Of a stretch of DNA of 64,000 bases, positions 43,106-52,368 are shown piece by piece. Both the position numbers and the translations under genes were made by a program. This DNA is from JBGTGG01 sp964398945 (GTDB lineage Bacteria > Bacteroidota > Bacteroidia > Cytophagales > Cyclobacteriaceae), in contig CAYNOT010000012.1 of the NCBI GenBank assembly GCA_964398945.1, positions 1-64,000 of the forward strand, in the 5' to 3' direction. The notes beneath the pieces were generated by a model. That model did no database searches. It was given only the letters and a program-made list of their open reading frames with translations, and was not told where the DNA came from. How positions within the stretch are numbered: the first letter of the stretch is position 1; each line of letters begins with the position of its first letter.

Positions 43106-44758
43106 ATGCTTCAAAACATCAACCCCACTGAAACACGGGCCTGGCAAAAACTAGAAATGCACTTCCTCATGATGCAGGCCACGCACATGCGTGAACTGTT
43201 CCATGACGACCCGGACCGGTTTAAAAATCACAGTGTTCAATTCAACAACATCCTGCTCGACTTCTCTAAAAATATTATCACCGAAGAAACTATTGCCAAT
43301 CTTTGTGAACTCGCCAATGAGGTTGAATTAAAGTTGGCAATAGAATCGATGTTCAAAGGTGAAACCATCAACCGCACGGAGAACAGGGCTGTTCTTCACA
43401 CTGCCTTACGAAATCGTTCCAATACTCCTATCTTAGTTGACGGTGAAGATGTGATGCCCGGCATCAATGCCGTGTTGCAGAAAGTCAAACAATTTTCTGA
43501 AAAAGTAATCCATGGTGAATGGAAAGGTTGCACAGGAAAACCCATTACTGACATCGTAAACATTGGCATTGGTGGTTCAGACCTTGGCCCCTATATGGTG
43601 ACAGAAGCCCTTAAACCGTATTGGAAAAACATCACACCACACTTCGTTTCGAATGTAGACGGAACACACTTAGCAGAAACCCTGAAAAAAGTAGAAGCTG
43701 AAACAACCTTGTTCATCATCGCCTCCAAAACATTCACCACACAGGAAACGATGACCAATGCGGAATCAGCACGGGATTGGTTTACCAACGCATTGGGGGA
43801 TCAAGCTGATGTTGCCAAACATTTTGTAGCCGTTTCTACCAACACAGAAAAAGTTACCGCCTTTGGAATTGACGCTGAAAATATGTTCGGGTTTTGGGAT
43901 TGGGTTGGTGGTCGCTATTCTTTATGGTCTTCCATTGGATTATCCATTGCATGCACCATTGGGTACGATAATTTTGAAAAACTTTTGGAAGGTGCCCACG
44001 CCATGGACAACCATTTTAAAAATGAACCTTTTGAAAAAAACATTCCGGTTATCCTGGCGCTGATCGGTATCTGGTACACCAATTTTTTCGGGGCTTCTTC
44101 TGAGGCCATCCTCCCCTACGACCAATACTTACACCGCTTTGCAGCCTATTTCCAACAAGGAAATATGGAGAGCAATGGTAAATCCGTAGCCCGAAGCGGA
44201 GCGTATGTGAACTATGCAACCGGCCCCATCATCTGGGGCGAACCCGGCACGAATGGACAACACGCTTTCTATCAATTGATCCATCAGGGAACGCAGTTGA
44301 TCCCGTGTGATTTTATCGCGCCAGCGAATAGCCACAACCCCATTGGCGACCATCATACAAAACTACTATCAAATTTCTTTGCGCAATCAGAAGCATTGAT
44401 GATGGGAAAAACAGGGGATGAAGTTGTACACGAACTACGCGCACAGGGAATGAACGATGATCAGATCAAAACCCAGGCACCGTTCCGGATTTTTAATGGC
44501 AACAAACCCAGCAACAGTATCTTGATCGATAAATTAACACCCGAAACATTGGGGGGGTTGATCGCCATGTATGAACATAAAATTTTTGTCCAGGGTGTGA
44601 TTTGGAACATCTACAGCTTTGATCAATGGGGTGTGGAACTCGGCAAAGTGTTGGCAAAAAAAATATTGCCGGAACTGACTTCCGATAATGAAATTACCAG
44701 TCATGACGCTTCAACAAATGGATTAATCAACCATTTCAAACGGTTGAAATCTAATTGA
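43106..44758 (+). CDS. pgi: glucose-6-phosphate isomerase
   Basis: A 550-residue full-length GPI interconverting glucose-6-phosphate and fructose-6-phosphate. Family signatures are NIGIGGSDLGPYMVTEAL (about 152), TLFIIASKTFTTQETMTNA, FWDWVGGRYSLWSSIGLS, SNGKSV in the GPI signature 1 area, and GEPGTNGQHAFYQLIHQG with the catalytic Glu/His. It heads the pgi-pfkA-glucokinase cluster, 60 bp before pfkA. Its first 19 codons are duplicated at 40532. Three accessory modules lie directly upstream, so its expression may depend on the rebuilt leader. Confidence 0.98.
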   Translation: MLQNINPTETRAWQKLEMHFLMMQATHMRELFHDDPDRFKNHSVQFNNILLDFSKNIITEETIANLCELANEVELKLAIESMFKGETINRTENRAVLHTALRNRSNTPILVDGEDVMPGINAVLQKVKQFSEKVIHGEWKGCTGKPITDIVNIGIGGSDLGPYMVTEALKPYWKNITPHFVSNVDGTHLAETLKKVEAETTLFIIASKTFTTQETMTNAESARDWFTNALGDQADVAKHFVAVSTNTEKVTAFGIDAENMFGFWDWVGGRYSLWSSIGLSIACTIGYDNFEKLLEGAHAMDNHFKNEPFEKNIPVILALIGIWYTNFFGASSEAILPYDQYLHRFAAYFQQGNMESNGKSVARSGAYVNYATGPIIWGEPGTNGQHAFYQLIHQGTQLIPCDFIAPANSHNPIGDHHTKLLSNFFAQSEALMMGKTGDEVVHELRAQGMNDDQIKTQAPFRIFNGNKPSNSILIDKLTPETLGGLIAMYEHKIFVQGVIWNIYSFDQWGVELGKVLAKKILPELTSDNEITSHDASTNGLINHFKRLKSN

Positions 44759-44770
44759 TTAAATTGTTCC

Positions 44771-44800
44771 TTGCTTAGTTAATGTAGACATGTATTTTTG
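44771..44800 (+). promoter_or_regulatory. promoter of pfkA
   Basis: -33 TTG (44771-44773), 19-bp spacer, -7 TATTTTTG (44793-44800). The pfkA ATG follows 18 bp later. This also argues against an N-terminally extended pfkA beginning at TTG 44798. Confidence 0.75.
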
Positions 44801-44818
44801 GGGGCTTTAGAGAAAAAA

Positions 44819-45802
44819 ATGGACAATTCTATTAATAAAATCGGTGTTTTTACATCGGGTGGAGATGCCCCCGGAATGAACGCAGCCATTCGCGCAGTTG
44901 TTCGCACTGCAACCTATTACAAGAAGGAAGTGTTGGGTATTATGCGTGGTTATGAAGGCATGATTGAAGGGGATTTTACCAGGCTGAACGTCCGTTCTGT
45001 TGGCAATATATTGCAGCGTGGCGGCACGATTTTAAAATCTGCGCGCAGCAAAGAATTCCGTACACCGGAAGGAAGGAAGAAAGCATACGAAGCTTTAAAA
45101 GAAGAAGGAATAGATGCGTTGGTTGCTATCGGTGGTGATGGAACGTTTACCGGGCTCACCAAATTTTACGAAGAGTATCAGCTTCCCTCCATTTGCATCC
45201 CGGGAACGATTGACAACGATATCACCGGTACTGACTTTACCATTGGATTTGATACGGCAACCAATACAGCTGTTGAAGCCATCGACAGGATCCGCGACAC
45301 GGCCCTTTCCCACAACCGGCTTTTCTTTATCGAAGTGATGGGAAGGAACTCGGGCTACATTGCTGTCAATAGTGGTATCGCAGGTGGAGCGGTGGCCATC
45401 ATCTGTCCCGAACTTGACACATCTTTTGACGAGTTGTATGACTTGCTTGTAGCGGGTGGTAAGACTACCAAAAAATCAAACCTTGTAGTAGTGGCTGAAG
45501 GATCCAAAATTGGTGGGGCAAATGAACTGGCCAAGATGATTCAAGACCGTTCTGATTACTTCGATATAAAAGTTACAATTTTAGGCCACTTACAGCGCGG
45601 GGGATCACCCACGTATTTCGACAGGGTACTGGCCAGTAGAATGGCCGTTGCAGCAGTGGAAGGACTGCTGGCGGGCAAGACCAATGTAATGGTTGGAATC
45701 AAAGACAATAAAGTTGTTTACAATGCATTCGATGTGATTCAATCAAGTCACCATGAAATTGATCAGGAAGCATTACGAATTGCAAAAATACTATCTATCT
45801 AA
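44819..45802 (+). CDS. pfkA: ATP-dependent 6-phosphofructokinase
   Basis: A 327-residue PfkA phosphorylating fructose-6-phosphate. Visible sites: GVFTSGGDAPGMNAAIRA (ATP and substrate), IGGDGTFTG (Asp-Gly ATP site), PGTIDNDI with the catalytic Asp, EVMGRNSGYIAV and the GHLQRGGSPT block. GGDGT indicates an ATP-, not pyrophosphate-, type enzyme. The gene has its own promoter and a glucokinase-like gene 9 bp downstream, so glucose could be phosphorylated and committed from one transcript. Confidence 0.97.
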   Translation: MDNSINKIGVFTSGGDAPGMNAAIRAVVRTATYYKKEVLGIMRGYEGMIEGDFTRLNVRSVGNILQRGGTILKSARSKEFRTPEGRKKAYEALKEEGIDALVAIGGDGTFTGLTKFYEEYQLPSICIPGTIDNDITGTDFTIGFDTATNTAVEAIDRIRDTALSHNRLFFIEVMGRNSGYIAVNSGIAGGAVAIICPELDTSFDELYDLLVAGGKTTKKSNLVVVAEGSKIGGANELAKMIQDRSDYFDIKVTILGHLQRGGSPTYFDRVLASRMAVAAVEGLLAGKTNVMVGIKDNKVVYNAFDVIQSSHHEIDQEALRIAKILSI

Positions 45803-45811
45803 AACAAGAGC

Positions 45812-46792
45812 ATGAACAAGGTAACTGTAGGAATTGATATTGGCGGTACGAATACGAAATTCGGAATAGTAACACGGGATGGTGAAGTACTTTATCATAA
45901 CAGCATTGAGACCCCAATCCACGAAACGTTCAATGACTTTTTTAATGCCTTAACCGATGCGATCGATGAAGGCATGGCTGTCTTGAAAAATGAATATGAA
46001 CTTGTAGGCATAGGTGTCGGTGCTGCGAACGGAAATATTTTTCACGGGACCATTGAGCACGCAACAAATCTAAAGTGGAAAGAAGTCATTCCGATCGGTA
46101 AAATGTTGGAAGATAAATACAACACCCCGGCAGTAATTACCAACGATGCGAACGCTGCAGCTGTTGGTGAAATGGTGTACGGAGCTGCAAAAGGCATGAA
46201 GGATTTTATTGTGATTACATTGGGAACCGGATTGGGGAGTGGATTTATCTGCAATGGCGAACTCTTAAATGGCAAGCATGGTATTGCAGGCGAAGTCGGC
46301 CACACCATGGTAAACCCTACGGGCCGCTTTTGCAATTGTGGTAAACGCGGTTGCCTTGAAACATACGTTTCAGCAACAGGGATCAAGCGAACGGTTTACA
46401 AACTGCTGGCCGATCATTTAGAAGATAGTGAATTGCGCGGTATCAGTTTTGATAATCTGAATACAGAGATGATCACCGAAGCAGCCCTTCGTGGGGATAT
46501 TGTTGCAAACAAATGCTTTGAATATTCCGGTAGGATATTGGGAATGAAATTGGCAGAAACGGTTGTGCATACCGATCCTGAAGCGATATTTATGTCGGGT
46601 GGGTTATCAAAAGCAGGTGATTTGATTTTCGAGCCCACCATTACGCACATGGAGGCCAACCTGATGCCCTTGTTTCGCGGAAAAGTCAAAATCCTTCCTT
46701 CGAAATTACAAAATCAAGCAGCTCCCATTCTAGGTGCCAGTAGCTTGGTTTGGAATTTTCTGGATATCAAAGCGAAGAAAGAGCTGGCGTAG
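45812..46792 (+). CDS. ROK family glucokinase-like sugar kinase
   Basis: A 326-residue ROK kinase. The phosphate-binding motif GIDIGGTNTKFGIV is at the start, the catalytic region is NDANAAAVGE, GTGLGSGFI follows, and the zinc-binding Cys cluster is CNCGKRGCLE (about 173-182). ROK glucokinases phosphorylate glucose; position behind pfkA supports this, but ROK specificity varies. The 3' end overlaps the convergent HTTM gene by 26 bp. Confidence 0.92.
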   Translation: MNKVTVGIDIGGTNTKFGIVTRDGEVLYHNSIETPIHETFNDFFNALTDAIDEGMAVLKNEYELVGIGVGAANGNIFHGTIEHATNLKWKEVIPIGKMLEDKYNTPAVITNDANAAAVGEMVYGAAKGMKDFIVITLGTGLGSGFICNGELLNGKHGIAGEVGHTMVNPTGRFCNCGKRGCLETYVSATGIKRTVYKLLADHLEDSELRGISFDNLNTEMITEAALRGDIVANKCFEYSGRILGMKLAETVVHTDPEAIFMSGGLSKAGDLIFEPTITHMEANLMPLFRGKVKILPSKLQNQAAPILGASSLVWNFLDIKAKKELA

Positions 46793-47651
46793 TTTTAAAA
46801 AACTTCTTCATACCAATTCGGTCCAGATCATCATCCCTTAAAAAAATTATGTAGGAGATGATCATGATCATGCCGAAATCAACAAGGCTTAGCAGTATGG
46901 AAATACCTATGTGAAAGAGGGTGCCGATGGCCAGCATCCATAACCGGGTTTTCTTATACCAAATCAAAAAAGGAAAAAGGATTTCAAAACTTATTACACA
47001 CCACGCGATACTAAAATTAAGCCACGGCACATCCGGAAAAATACCCGCCAAATGGGGATTCATCAGGTAATCAATTGAAAGCATATAATGGATTGCTTCC
47101 CCGTTTCTCCAAGCCTGAGCGTATAACTTATCTACCCCGGAAAGCAAATAAATTATCGCGATTTGAATTTTAAGGACCAGCGAAGCACCATTGAATACCA
47201 ATCGCTGAAATCCAACCCAACGCTTCCAAACAGGATAGATACTCAATCCAATTACAAGAAACATGAATGTTATCAACACAATATCCGAACCATTGATGAT
47301 TGCATAGTGTACCCGGAAGTAATTGACCGAATACCAAAATAGCAGCGCACTTATAAAATAGTTTGGCCTCGGGAAATTTATAACCAACAAGAAAACGCCA
47401 ATCAATAAAAATACTATTGGGTTCGAAATAAAGATTTCACCCGGAAGGAAAAACAAATAAATAATGGGGGATGTGATTGGTTCAAACACAATTACTTTTC
47501 CAAGCAGAAGGCTTGCCTTCCAATCCAAAATTATTTTAAAGATGAAGTACAAGTAGACTGCCCGGGTAAAAACTAAATAGACGTTTTGATTTTGAAAGGT
47601 TGAACTTGCCTTCTCTCCTATCTGATCAATGTATGGAATTCGCCAACTCAT
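46767..47651 (-). CDS. HTTM-like multipass membrane protein
   Basis: A 294-residue membrane protein with about seven to eight hydrophobic helices (YLYFIFKIILDW, YLFFLPGEIFI, PIVFLLIGVFLLVINF, IVLITFMFLVIGLSIY, the region LLSGVDKLYAQAW, ISFEILFPFLIWY, LAIGTLFHIGISILL and MIMIISYIIFL). The pattern, with LSGVDKLY...W and FHIGI, resembles the HTTM (vitamin K-dependent carboxylase-like) family, function unknown. It overlaps the preceding gene by 4 bp and is the last gene of a seven-gene operon. Its end overlaps the glucokinase gene. Confidence 0.75.
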   Translation of the reverse strand: MSWRIPYIDQIGEKASSTFQNQNVYLVFTRAVYLYFIFKIILDWKASLLLGKVIVFEPITSPIIYLFFLPGEIFISNPIVFLLIGVFLLVINFPRPNYFISALLFWYSVNYFRVHYAIINGSDIVLITFMFLVIGLSIYPVWKRWVGFQRLVFNGASLVLKIQIAIIYLLSGVDKLYAQAWRNGEAIHYMLSIDYLMNPHLAGIFPDVPWLNFSIAWCVISFEILFPFLIWYKKTRLWMLAIGTLFHIGISILLSLVDFGMIMIISYIIFLRDDDLDRIGMKKFFKTTPALSSL

Positions 47652-48187
47652 CGATAATACCTTTCAAACCCACCAATTGACTTTCTAAAAAGTGTGTCGG
47701 TTTTTTCGTTCACAAGTGATTTCAGTGTATACGTTAAAATAACTGAATCAATTTCCACTTCAGGATTGGTATGCACAAAAAAATTCCGAATAGACGTCAG
47801 TTGCCCATCCTCACCTGCACTATCGGAATGTACATAGAGTTGGCGGCATAAATATTTCGGCAGACCACTAATCGTGAAACTACTATAGTCGAGGTAATTG
47901 ATGTGGTACCGCTCAAATTCCCTTTTCCCTAATTCTATAACCTCGCCCCACTCCTCATCATGCTTTTTTACGGAAGCATATACATGCGGAACAACGTTGA
48001 TCCGGTCTTCCGAAAAAAAAGGGCCCGTCAGTCCAAACAACCGATACGCCTTTTCTAACCGTGAATTTGTTAAATAATTTTTGTTTGGATTAAAGATTAG
48101 AAATGATGCCAAAAGAACATGGCACAGCAGGGCCGCGAAAAAAAAACAAGTAGTGATGCGATAAAATTTCCGCTCTTTTTCTGTCAT
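47648..48187 (-). CDS. hypothetical protein with one membrane helix, 179 aa
   Basis: One N-terminal membrane helix (about 10-32, ITTCFFFAALLCHVLLASFLIF), then a soluble domain facing outward (about 35-179) with YRLFGLTGPFFSEDRINVVPHVYASV. Such sequences are regularly coupled to HTTM proteins and may form a membrane complex with them; this is inference from the 4-bp overlaps on both sides. No catalytic motif is visible. Confidence 0.75.
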   Translation of the reverse strand: MTEKERKFYRITTCFFFAALLCHVLLASFLIFNPNKNYLTNSRLEKAYRLFGLTGPFFSEDRINVVPHVYASVKKHDEEWGEVIELGKREFERYHINYLDYSSFTISGLPKYLCRQLYVHSDSAGEDGQLTSIRNFFVHTNPEVEIDSVILTYTLKSLVNEKTDTLFRKSIGGFERYYR

Positions 48188-49983
48188 TTAATCTTAAAGA
48201 TAAAACAACTATAAGGTTTCATCTTTAATGTAAAACTGAAATTTTGGTCAAAGCCCACTTCCAATTCTTTCCAGATTAAATCCCTGGCGATGTAAGCCTC
48301 ATCAGTATCAAGTCCCATTTGAGTGCTTGCCACTTTGGGTATTTCAATCCGCACTTCCTCGGTTTGATTGTTAAAGCCCGATACAATCAACAATTTTTCC
48401 TTGTCAGTGTATCGTACAAATGCATGGATTTGATTACTGAAATTCCCCTTTTCAATATTGTAAGCAGTAAGATCGATAAAATCACCGCTCACCACGGCTT
48501 GGCTTTTGGATGCCAATGTTAAAATATCACGATAAAATATTCGTAGCTGCTTTTGTTCTTGTGTCAACAAAGCACCATCAAATTTTCCATTGTTCATCCA
48601 TGCCTGGTGCGCAGGCACTCCCCAATAATCAAAAATGGTAGTTCGTCCATCTTCTCCTTGAAATCCTTCATTGCCTTCCCCTCTTTCGCCAACTTCCTGT
48701 CCAAAGTAAATCATCACGGGGCCTTTGTCGATTGTTGCGCTTATTGTCATGGCGGGTGCTGCTTTCCACATATCCCCCGCAAAGTATTTTGAGGCAACAC
48801 GTTGCTCATCATGGTTTTCAAGAAAATGGAGCATGTTCGCATTCATCGTGGCAAGCCGGTTTTGAATAGGCGCAATAAATTCAGTACTACCCTTTCCTGA
48901 AGTCAACAACCGAAGCGTATCGTACAACTGCACTTTATCGTAGAGAAAATCGAATTGACCATTGCTGATATAATTTTTGTATTCATTGGGGTTGTAGATT
49001 TCAGCTATAAAAATAATAGCAGGGTTTACTTCTTTAATCTGGGGGATTGCCCAATTCCAAAATTCCACCGGAACCATCTCGGCCATGTCGCACCGAAAAC
49101 CATCCACACCTTTTGAGGTCCAAAACAGAAGGATGTCTTTCATTTTATTCCAGGTGGATGGGATTTGATCAACGTGTGGTGTATTTTCTTCTTGCAGGTC
49201 AACACCATAGTTTAGTTTCACGGTTTCATACCAATCATCGATACCCGGGGAAGCCGTAAAAACATTATTGCCGGTAGCCTTGGCCGGGCGTTCCATAAAC
49301 TTCCCATCGCGTGTTGGGCCACCTGCACCCGCTTCAATTCCTCGTGGAACTTTAAATGCTTCACCGATCAAATAATAAAAATTATTGTTGGGGTGAAAGG
49401 CTTTGGTTGTATCATCTTTCACACCAAAATCTTCAACCCCATCCGGTTTCACATCTGAATGATACAAACGCGCAACATGGTTGGGAACAAAATCAATGAT
49501 TACTTTCAATTCGTTGGCATGCGTCCGGTTGATCAATTGTTCAAACTCCTCCATACGCTCTGAGACGACCGTGGCCAAATCCGGATTAACATCGTAATAA
49601 TCCTTAATTGCATACGGTGATCCGGCCAATCCTTTTACAACATCCGCATCATCCAAAGGAATACCATGCGCTGTGTAATCGGATTGTGTTGCATGTTCCA
49701 ACACTCCTGTATACCAAATGTGTGTTGCCCCCAACCCTTTTATCCCGGCCAACGCGGCATTGCTGATGTCAGTAAACTTCCCAACACCATTTTCCTGAAG
49801 GGTTCCGTACGTTTTATTGGTAGTGTTGGTATTCCCAAACAAACGTGTCATTACCTGGTAAATAACAAGCTTTCGCTCCGGCTCGTCCGCTATCGGCAAT
49901 GGAGGTATTTTTTCCTTTTCCTGCGTACACGCAGTGACAAGAAAAAACAGCAAGCAAATTCTCAGGTAATTCATGGACAACAT
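48184..49983 (-). CDS. alpha-amylase family (GH13) lipoprotein
   Basis: A 599-residue GH13 hydrolase with a lipoprotein signal (LVTACTQ). The GH13 conserved regions are readable: region I DFVPNHVAR, region II GFRCDMAE with the nucleophile Asp, region III FIAEIYNP with the acid/base Glu, and region IV LENHDEQRVAS. A C-terminal beta domain follows. Specificity (amylase, maltogenic or trehalose-type) is unclear. It is the fifth gene in the operon, after the sugar isomerases and cytochrome c, and overlaps the next gene by 4 bp. Confidence 0.92.
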   Translation of the reverse strand: MLSMNYLRICLLFFLVTACTQEKEKIPPLPIADEPERKLVIYQVMTRLFGNTNTTNKTYGTLQENGVGKFTDISNAALAGIKGLGATHIWYTGVLEHATQSDYTAHGIPLDDADVVKGLAGSPYAIKDYYDVNPDLATVVSERMEEFEQLINRTHANELKVIIDFVPNHVARLYHSDVKPDGVEDFGVKDDTTKAFHPNNNFYYLIGEAFKVPRGIEAGAGGPTRDGKFMERPAKATGNNVFTASPGIDDWYETVKLNYGVDLQEENTPHVDQIPSTWNKMKDILLFWTSKGVDGFRCDMAEMVPVEFWNWAIPQIKEVNPAIIFIAEIYNPNEYKNYISNGQFDFLYDKVQLYDTLRLLTSGKGSTEFIAPIQNRLATMNANMLHFLENHDEQRVASKYFAGDMWKAAPAMTISATIDKGPVMIYFGQEVGERGEGNEGFQGEDGRTTIFDYWGVPAHQAWMNNGKFDGALLTQEQKQLRIFYRDILTLASKSQAVVSGDFIDLTAYNIEKGNFSNQIHAFVRYTDKEKLLIVSGFNNQTEEVRIEIPKVASTQMGLDTDEAYIARDLIWKELEVGFDQNFSFTLKMKPYSCFIFKIK

Positions 49984-49990
49984 TTAATAG

Positions 49991-50845
49991 CTACAAAATC
50001 TTCTTCAGATTTTCGATACTATTTTTCACACTATCAATAGGTTCACCGGGATAAGACTCCTGTTCAACATAAAAGTGTTTTAACCCGGATAGTTCAGCTT
50101 GCTCAAAGAGCGCACTAAAATCAATTGATCCGGTTCCGATGTCGGCATTTCTACTTCCATCGGTTTTGTCCATATCTTTTACATGCCACTGTTCAAATCT
50201 TCCGGGATATTTCTCAAAATATTTTACCGGGTCATGGCCTGCACGAACCACCCAATACAAATCCATTTCCATCCCACAGTTTTTGGGATCAATCTCTGAA
50301 AGCATCAGGTCATACGGGATTTGTCCTTCCAATTCCTGTAATTCAAAATCATGGTTATGATAGCCGAAGCGGACACCCGCTTCATTACAAACCTCACTGG
50401 CCTTGTTTATTTGTTCACAAACCTTTTTGTAATCATCGATGGTCGTACGGTCTTCTGCATTAAGGTACGGCAACACCATATACGATTGATCATGTTTTTG
50501 TGCATCTTCAACCGCTTTCTTCCAGGTATCGCCAGCAATCTGGTCCAACCCATAGTGACCACTCACCGTCTTCATACCAAGGCCATTTACAAATTCAATA
50601 AACTCAGAAAAGGACAGGCCAAAAATTTTCCCATCGCTATAACCGTATGTTTCCAATTCCTGATAACCAAACGAGGCCACTTTTTTCAAGACTTCTTTTG
50701 GTGCATTCGGAATTGAATCACGCAGGGTATAAAGTTGTAGTCCAACCGGAAATTTCTTTTTGCTTTCGCACGAAATCAACTGTGGTAAAAAAAATGTCGA
50801 GGCAGCTACCATGCCTGACTTTTGGATAAACTCTTTTCTGTTCAT
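49991..50845 (-). CDS. sugar phosphate isomerase/epimerase, exported
   Basis: A 284-residue xylose-isomerase-like TIM barrel. The N-terminus MNRKEFIQKSGMVAASTFFLP looks like a secretion signal of the type carried by periplasmic Bacteroidota enzymes, followed by LISC, a possible lipobox. Typical barrel marks are GYQELETYGYSDG, VRFGYHNHDFEL and WHVKDMDKTDGSRNADIGTGSIDF. The sugar substrate is unknown. The neighbours (a second isomerase, an oxidoreductase and a cytochrome c) fit an extracytoplasmic sugar-oxidation route. Confidence 0.88.
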   Translation of the reverse strand: MNRKEFIQKSGMVAASTFFLPQLISCESKKKFPVGLQLYTLRDSIPNAPKEVLKKVASFGYQELETYGYSDGKIFGLSFSEFIEFVNGLGMKTVSGHYGLDQIAGDTWKKAVEDAQKHDQSYMVLPYLNAEDRTTIDDYKKVCEQINKASEVCNEAGVRFGYHNHDFELQELEGQIPYDLMLSEIDPKNCGMEMDLYWVVRAGHDPVKYFEKYPGRFEQWHVKDMDKTDGSRNADIGTGSIDFSALFEQAELSGLKHFYVEQESYPGEPIDSVKNSIENLKKIL

Positions 50846-50871
50846 TGTTTTTTATCTACGTTGAAAAATTC

Positions 50872-51285
50872 CTACTGTTCGGTTTCCCCATCAAGCGACA
50901 ATACATACCGCGCCATATTCTCAGCATCGGTTTGTGAAATGTCAGTATGGGCATTCATTGGGATTTCACCCCAAACACCGGAACCACCATTGATTATTTT
51001 TCCGGCCAACATCTTTACGTTTGCTGTTGTGAAGTCATACTTGGCAGCCACATCTGCATGCGCAGGGCCTACAATTTTATTGGTAGCATGGTGGCAGGTT
51101 TTGCAATCTGATTTATCTACCAATGCTTTTCCCAAAGCAACCAAATCGGTTTGGCCACTGGCAGATGATCCTGAACCACCCTCATACGAATCGTAACTAT
51201 CATCCTTCGCACTCTCCTGTTTCGAGCCACACGATGAAAAAATAAATGCACTCATCAATGCACAAAAAAATAAACGGGTTTTCAT
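50872..51285 (-). CDS. c-type cytochrome lipoprotein
   Basis: A 137-residue lipoprotein (lipobox SSCG) with a Ser/Asp/Gly-rich spacer (about 22-48) and one haem-binding CxxCH motif (CKTCHH, about 60-65). The axial Met is probably in the EIPMNAHTDIS region. In Bacteroidota, small lipocytochromes next to Gfo/Idh/MocA oxidoreductases and isomerases accept electrons from periplasmic sugar oxidation. This is known from neighbourhood patterns rather than proven here. Confidence 0.88.
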   Translation of the reverse strand: MKTRLFFCALMSAFIFSSCGSKQESAKDDSYDSYEGGSGSSASGQTDLVALGKALVDKSDCKTCHHATNKIVGPAHADVAAKYDFTTANVKMLAGKIINGGSGVWGEIPMNAHTDISQTDAENMARYVLSLDGETEQ

Positions 51286-51294
51286 ATTATAAAT

Positions 51295-52353
51295 TTAAAT
51301 TAGTCCTAATACTTTTTTATTCAACTTGGGGTTTTTGCCCGCAGCAGCAAAATCATCAAACGCTTTTTCCGTTACGCGGATAATATGGTCTGTGATAAAC
51401 GGGGCTCCTTCCAGCGCGCCTTGCTCCGGATGTTTGATGCAGCACTCCCACTCCATCACTGCCCATCCATCATACCCGTATTGCGAAAGCTTTGAGAAAA
51501 TCGAAGCAAAATCAATATCGCCATCGCCCAATGAACGGAACCTGCCCGGGCGGTTGATCCAATCCTGGTAGCCACCATAAACACCGCTTTTTCCGGTTGG
51601 ATTAAATTCAGCATCCTTAACATGGAACATCTTTATGAAGCTGTGATAAAAATCAATGTACTGTAAGTAATCAAGTTGTTGCAATACAAAGTGGCTTGGG
51701 TCGTATAAAATATTGCAACGCTTGTGTTTGCCCGTTGCTTCCCAAAAACGCTCGAAGGTAATACCATCATGAAGGTCTTCACCCGGGTGGATTTCATAAC
51801 ATACATCAACCCCACTTTTATCAAATGCATTTAAAATTGGAAGCCAACGCTTCGCCAATTCTTTAAAGCCATCTTCCACTAATCCGGCTGGCCGTTGTGG
51901 CCATGGATAAACCGTGTGCCACATTAATGAACCAGAGAAAGTCGCATGTGCATTCAGTCCTAAATTTCGACTGGCCTTTGCGGCAAGCTTTAATTGCTCA
52001 ATAGCCCACTTTGTTCTTTCTTTTGGCTTTCCCTGAACACGCTTCGGTGCAAAGCCATCAAACATTTCATTATACGCTGGATGGACCGCCACCAATTGCC
52101 CCTGAAGGTGTGTGGACAATTCCGTGATCTTTACACCACATGCTTCAACCGTTTCGCGGTATTCATCTGCATAGTCTTTACTGTTTGCTGTTTTTTCCAG
52201 GTCAATGCACCGGGCATCCCATGTCGGGATTTGGACGCCTTTATAGCCAAGTGAGGCTGACCACTTACAGATCGTTTTTAAATTATCGAAGGGGGCTTCG
52301 TCCCCCATGAACTGCGCGAGGAAAATTGCAGGTCCTTGAATTGTTTTCGCCAT
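51295..52353 (-). CDS. sugar phosphate isomerase/epimerase (cytoplasmic type)
   Basis: A 352-residue TIM-barrel protein of the AP-endonuclease-2/xylose isomerase-like family, without a signal peptide. Landmarks: YKGVQIPTWDARCIDLEK, CYEIHPGEDLHDGITFERF, NILYDPSHFVLQQLDYLQYIDFY, and MFHVKDAEFNPTG. The conserved His/Asp/Glu metal ligands appear intact. It lies 9 bp upstream of the cytochrome c gene and 15 bp after the oxidoreductase gene. The substrate is not known. Confidence 0.9.
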   Translation of the reverse strand: MAKTIQGPAIFLAQFMGDEAPFDNLKTICKWSASLGYKGVQIPTWDARCIDLEKTANSKDYADEYRETVEACGVKITELSTHLQGQLVAVHPAYNEMFDGFAPKRVQGKPKERTKWAIEQLKLAAKASRNLGLNAHATFSGSLMWHTVYPWPQRPAGLVEDGFKELAKRWLPILNAFDKSGVDVCYEIHPGEDLHDGITFERFWEATGKHKRCNILYDPSHFVLQQLDYLQYIDFYHSFIKMFHVKDAEFNPTGKSGVYGGYQDWINRPGRFRSLGDGDIDFASIFSKLSQYGYDGWAVMEWECCIKHPEQGALEGAPFITDHIIRVTEKAFDDFAAAGKNPKLNKKVLGLI

Positions 52354-52368
52354 AATGATATAATGAAA

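Noticed and set aside
44798..44818. Longer pfkA beginning at TTG 44798
   Set aside because: This stretch overlaps the -7 box TATTTTTG, so it should not be transcribed as coding. The ATG at 44819 gives the normal PfkA start.
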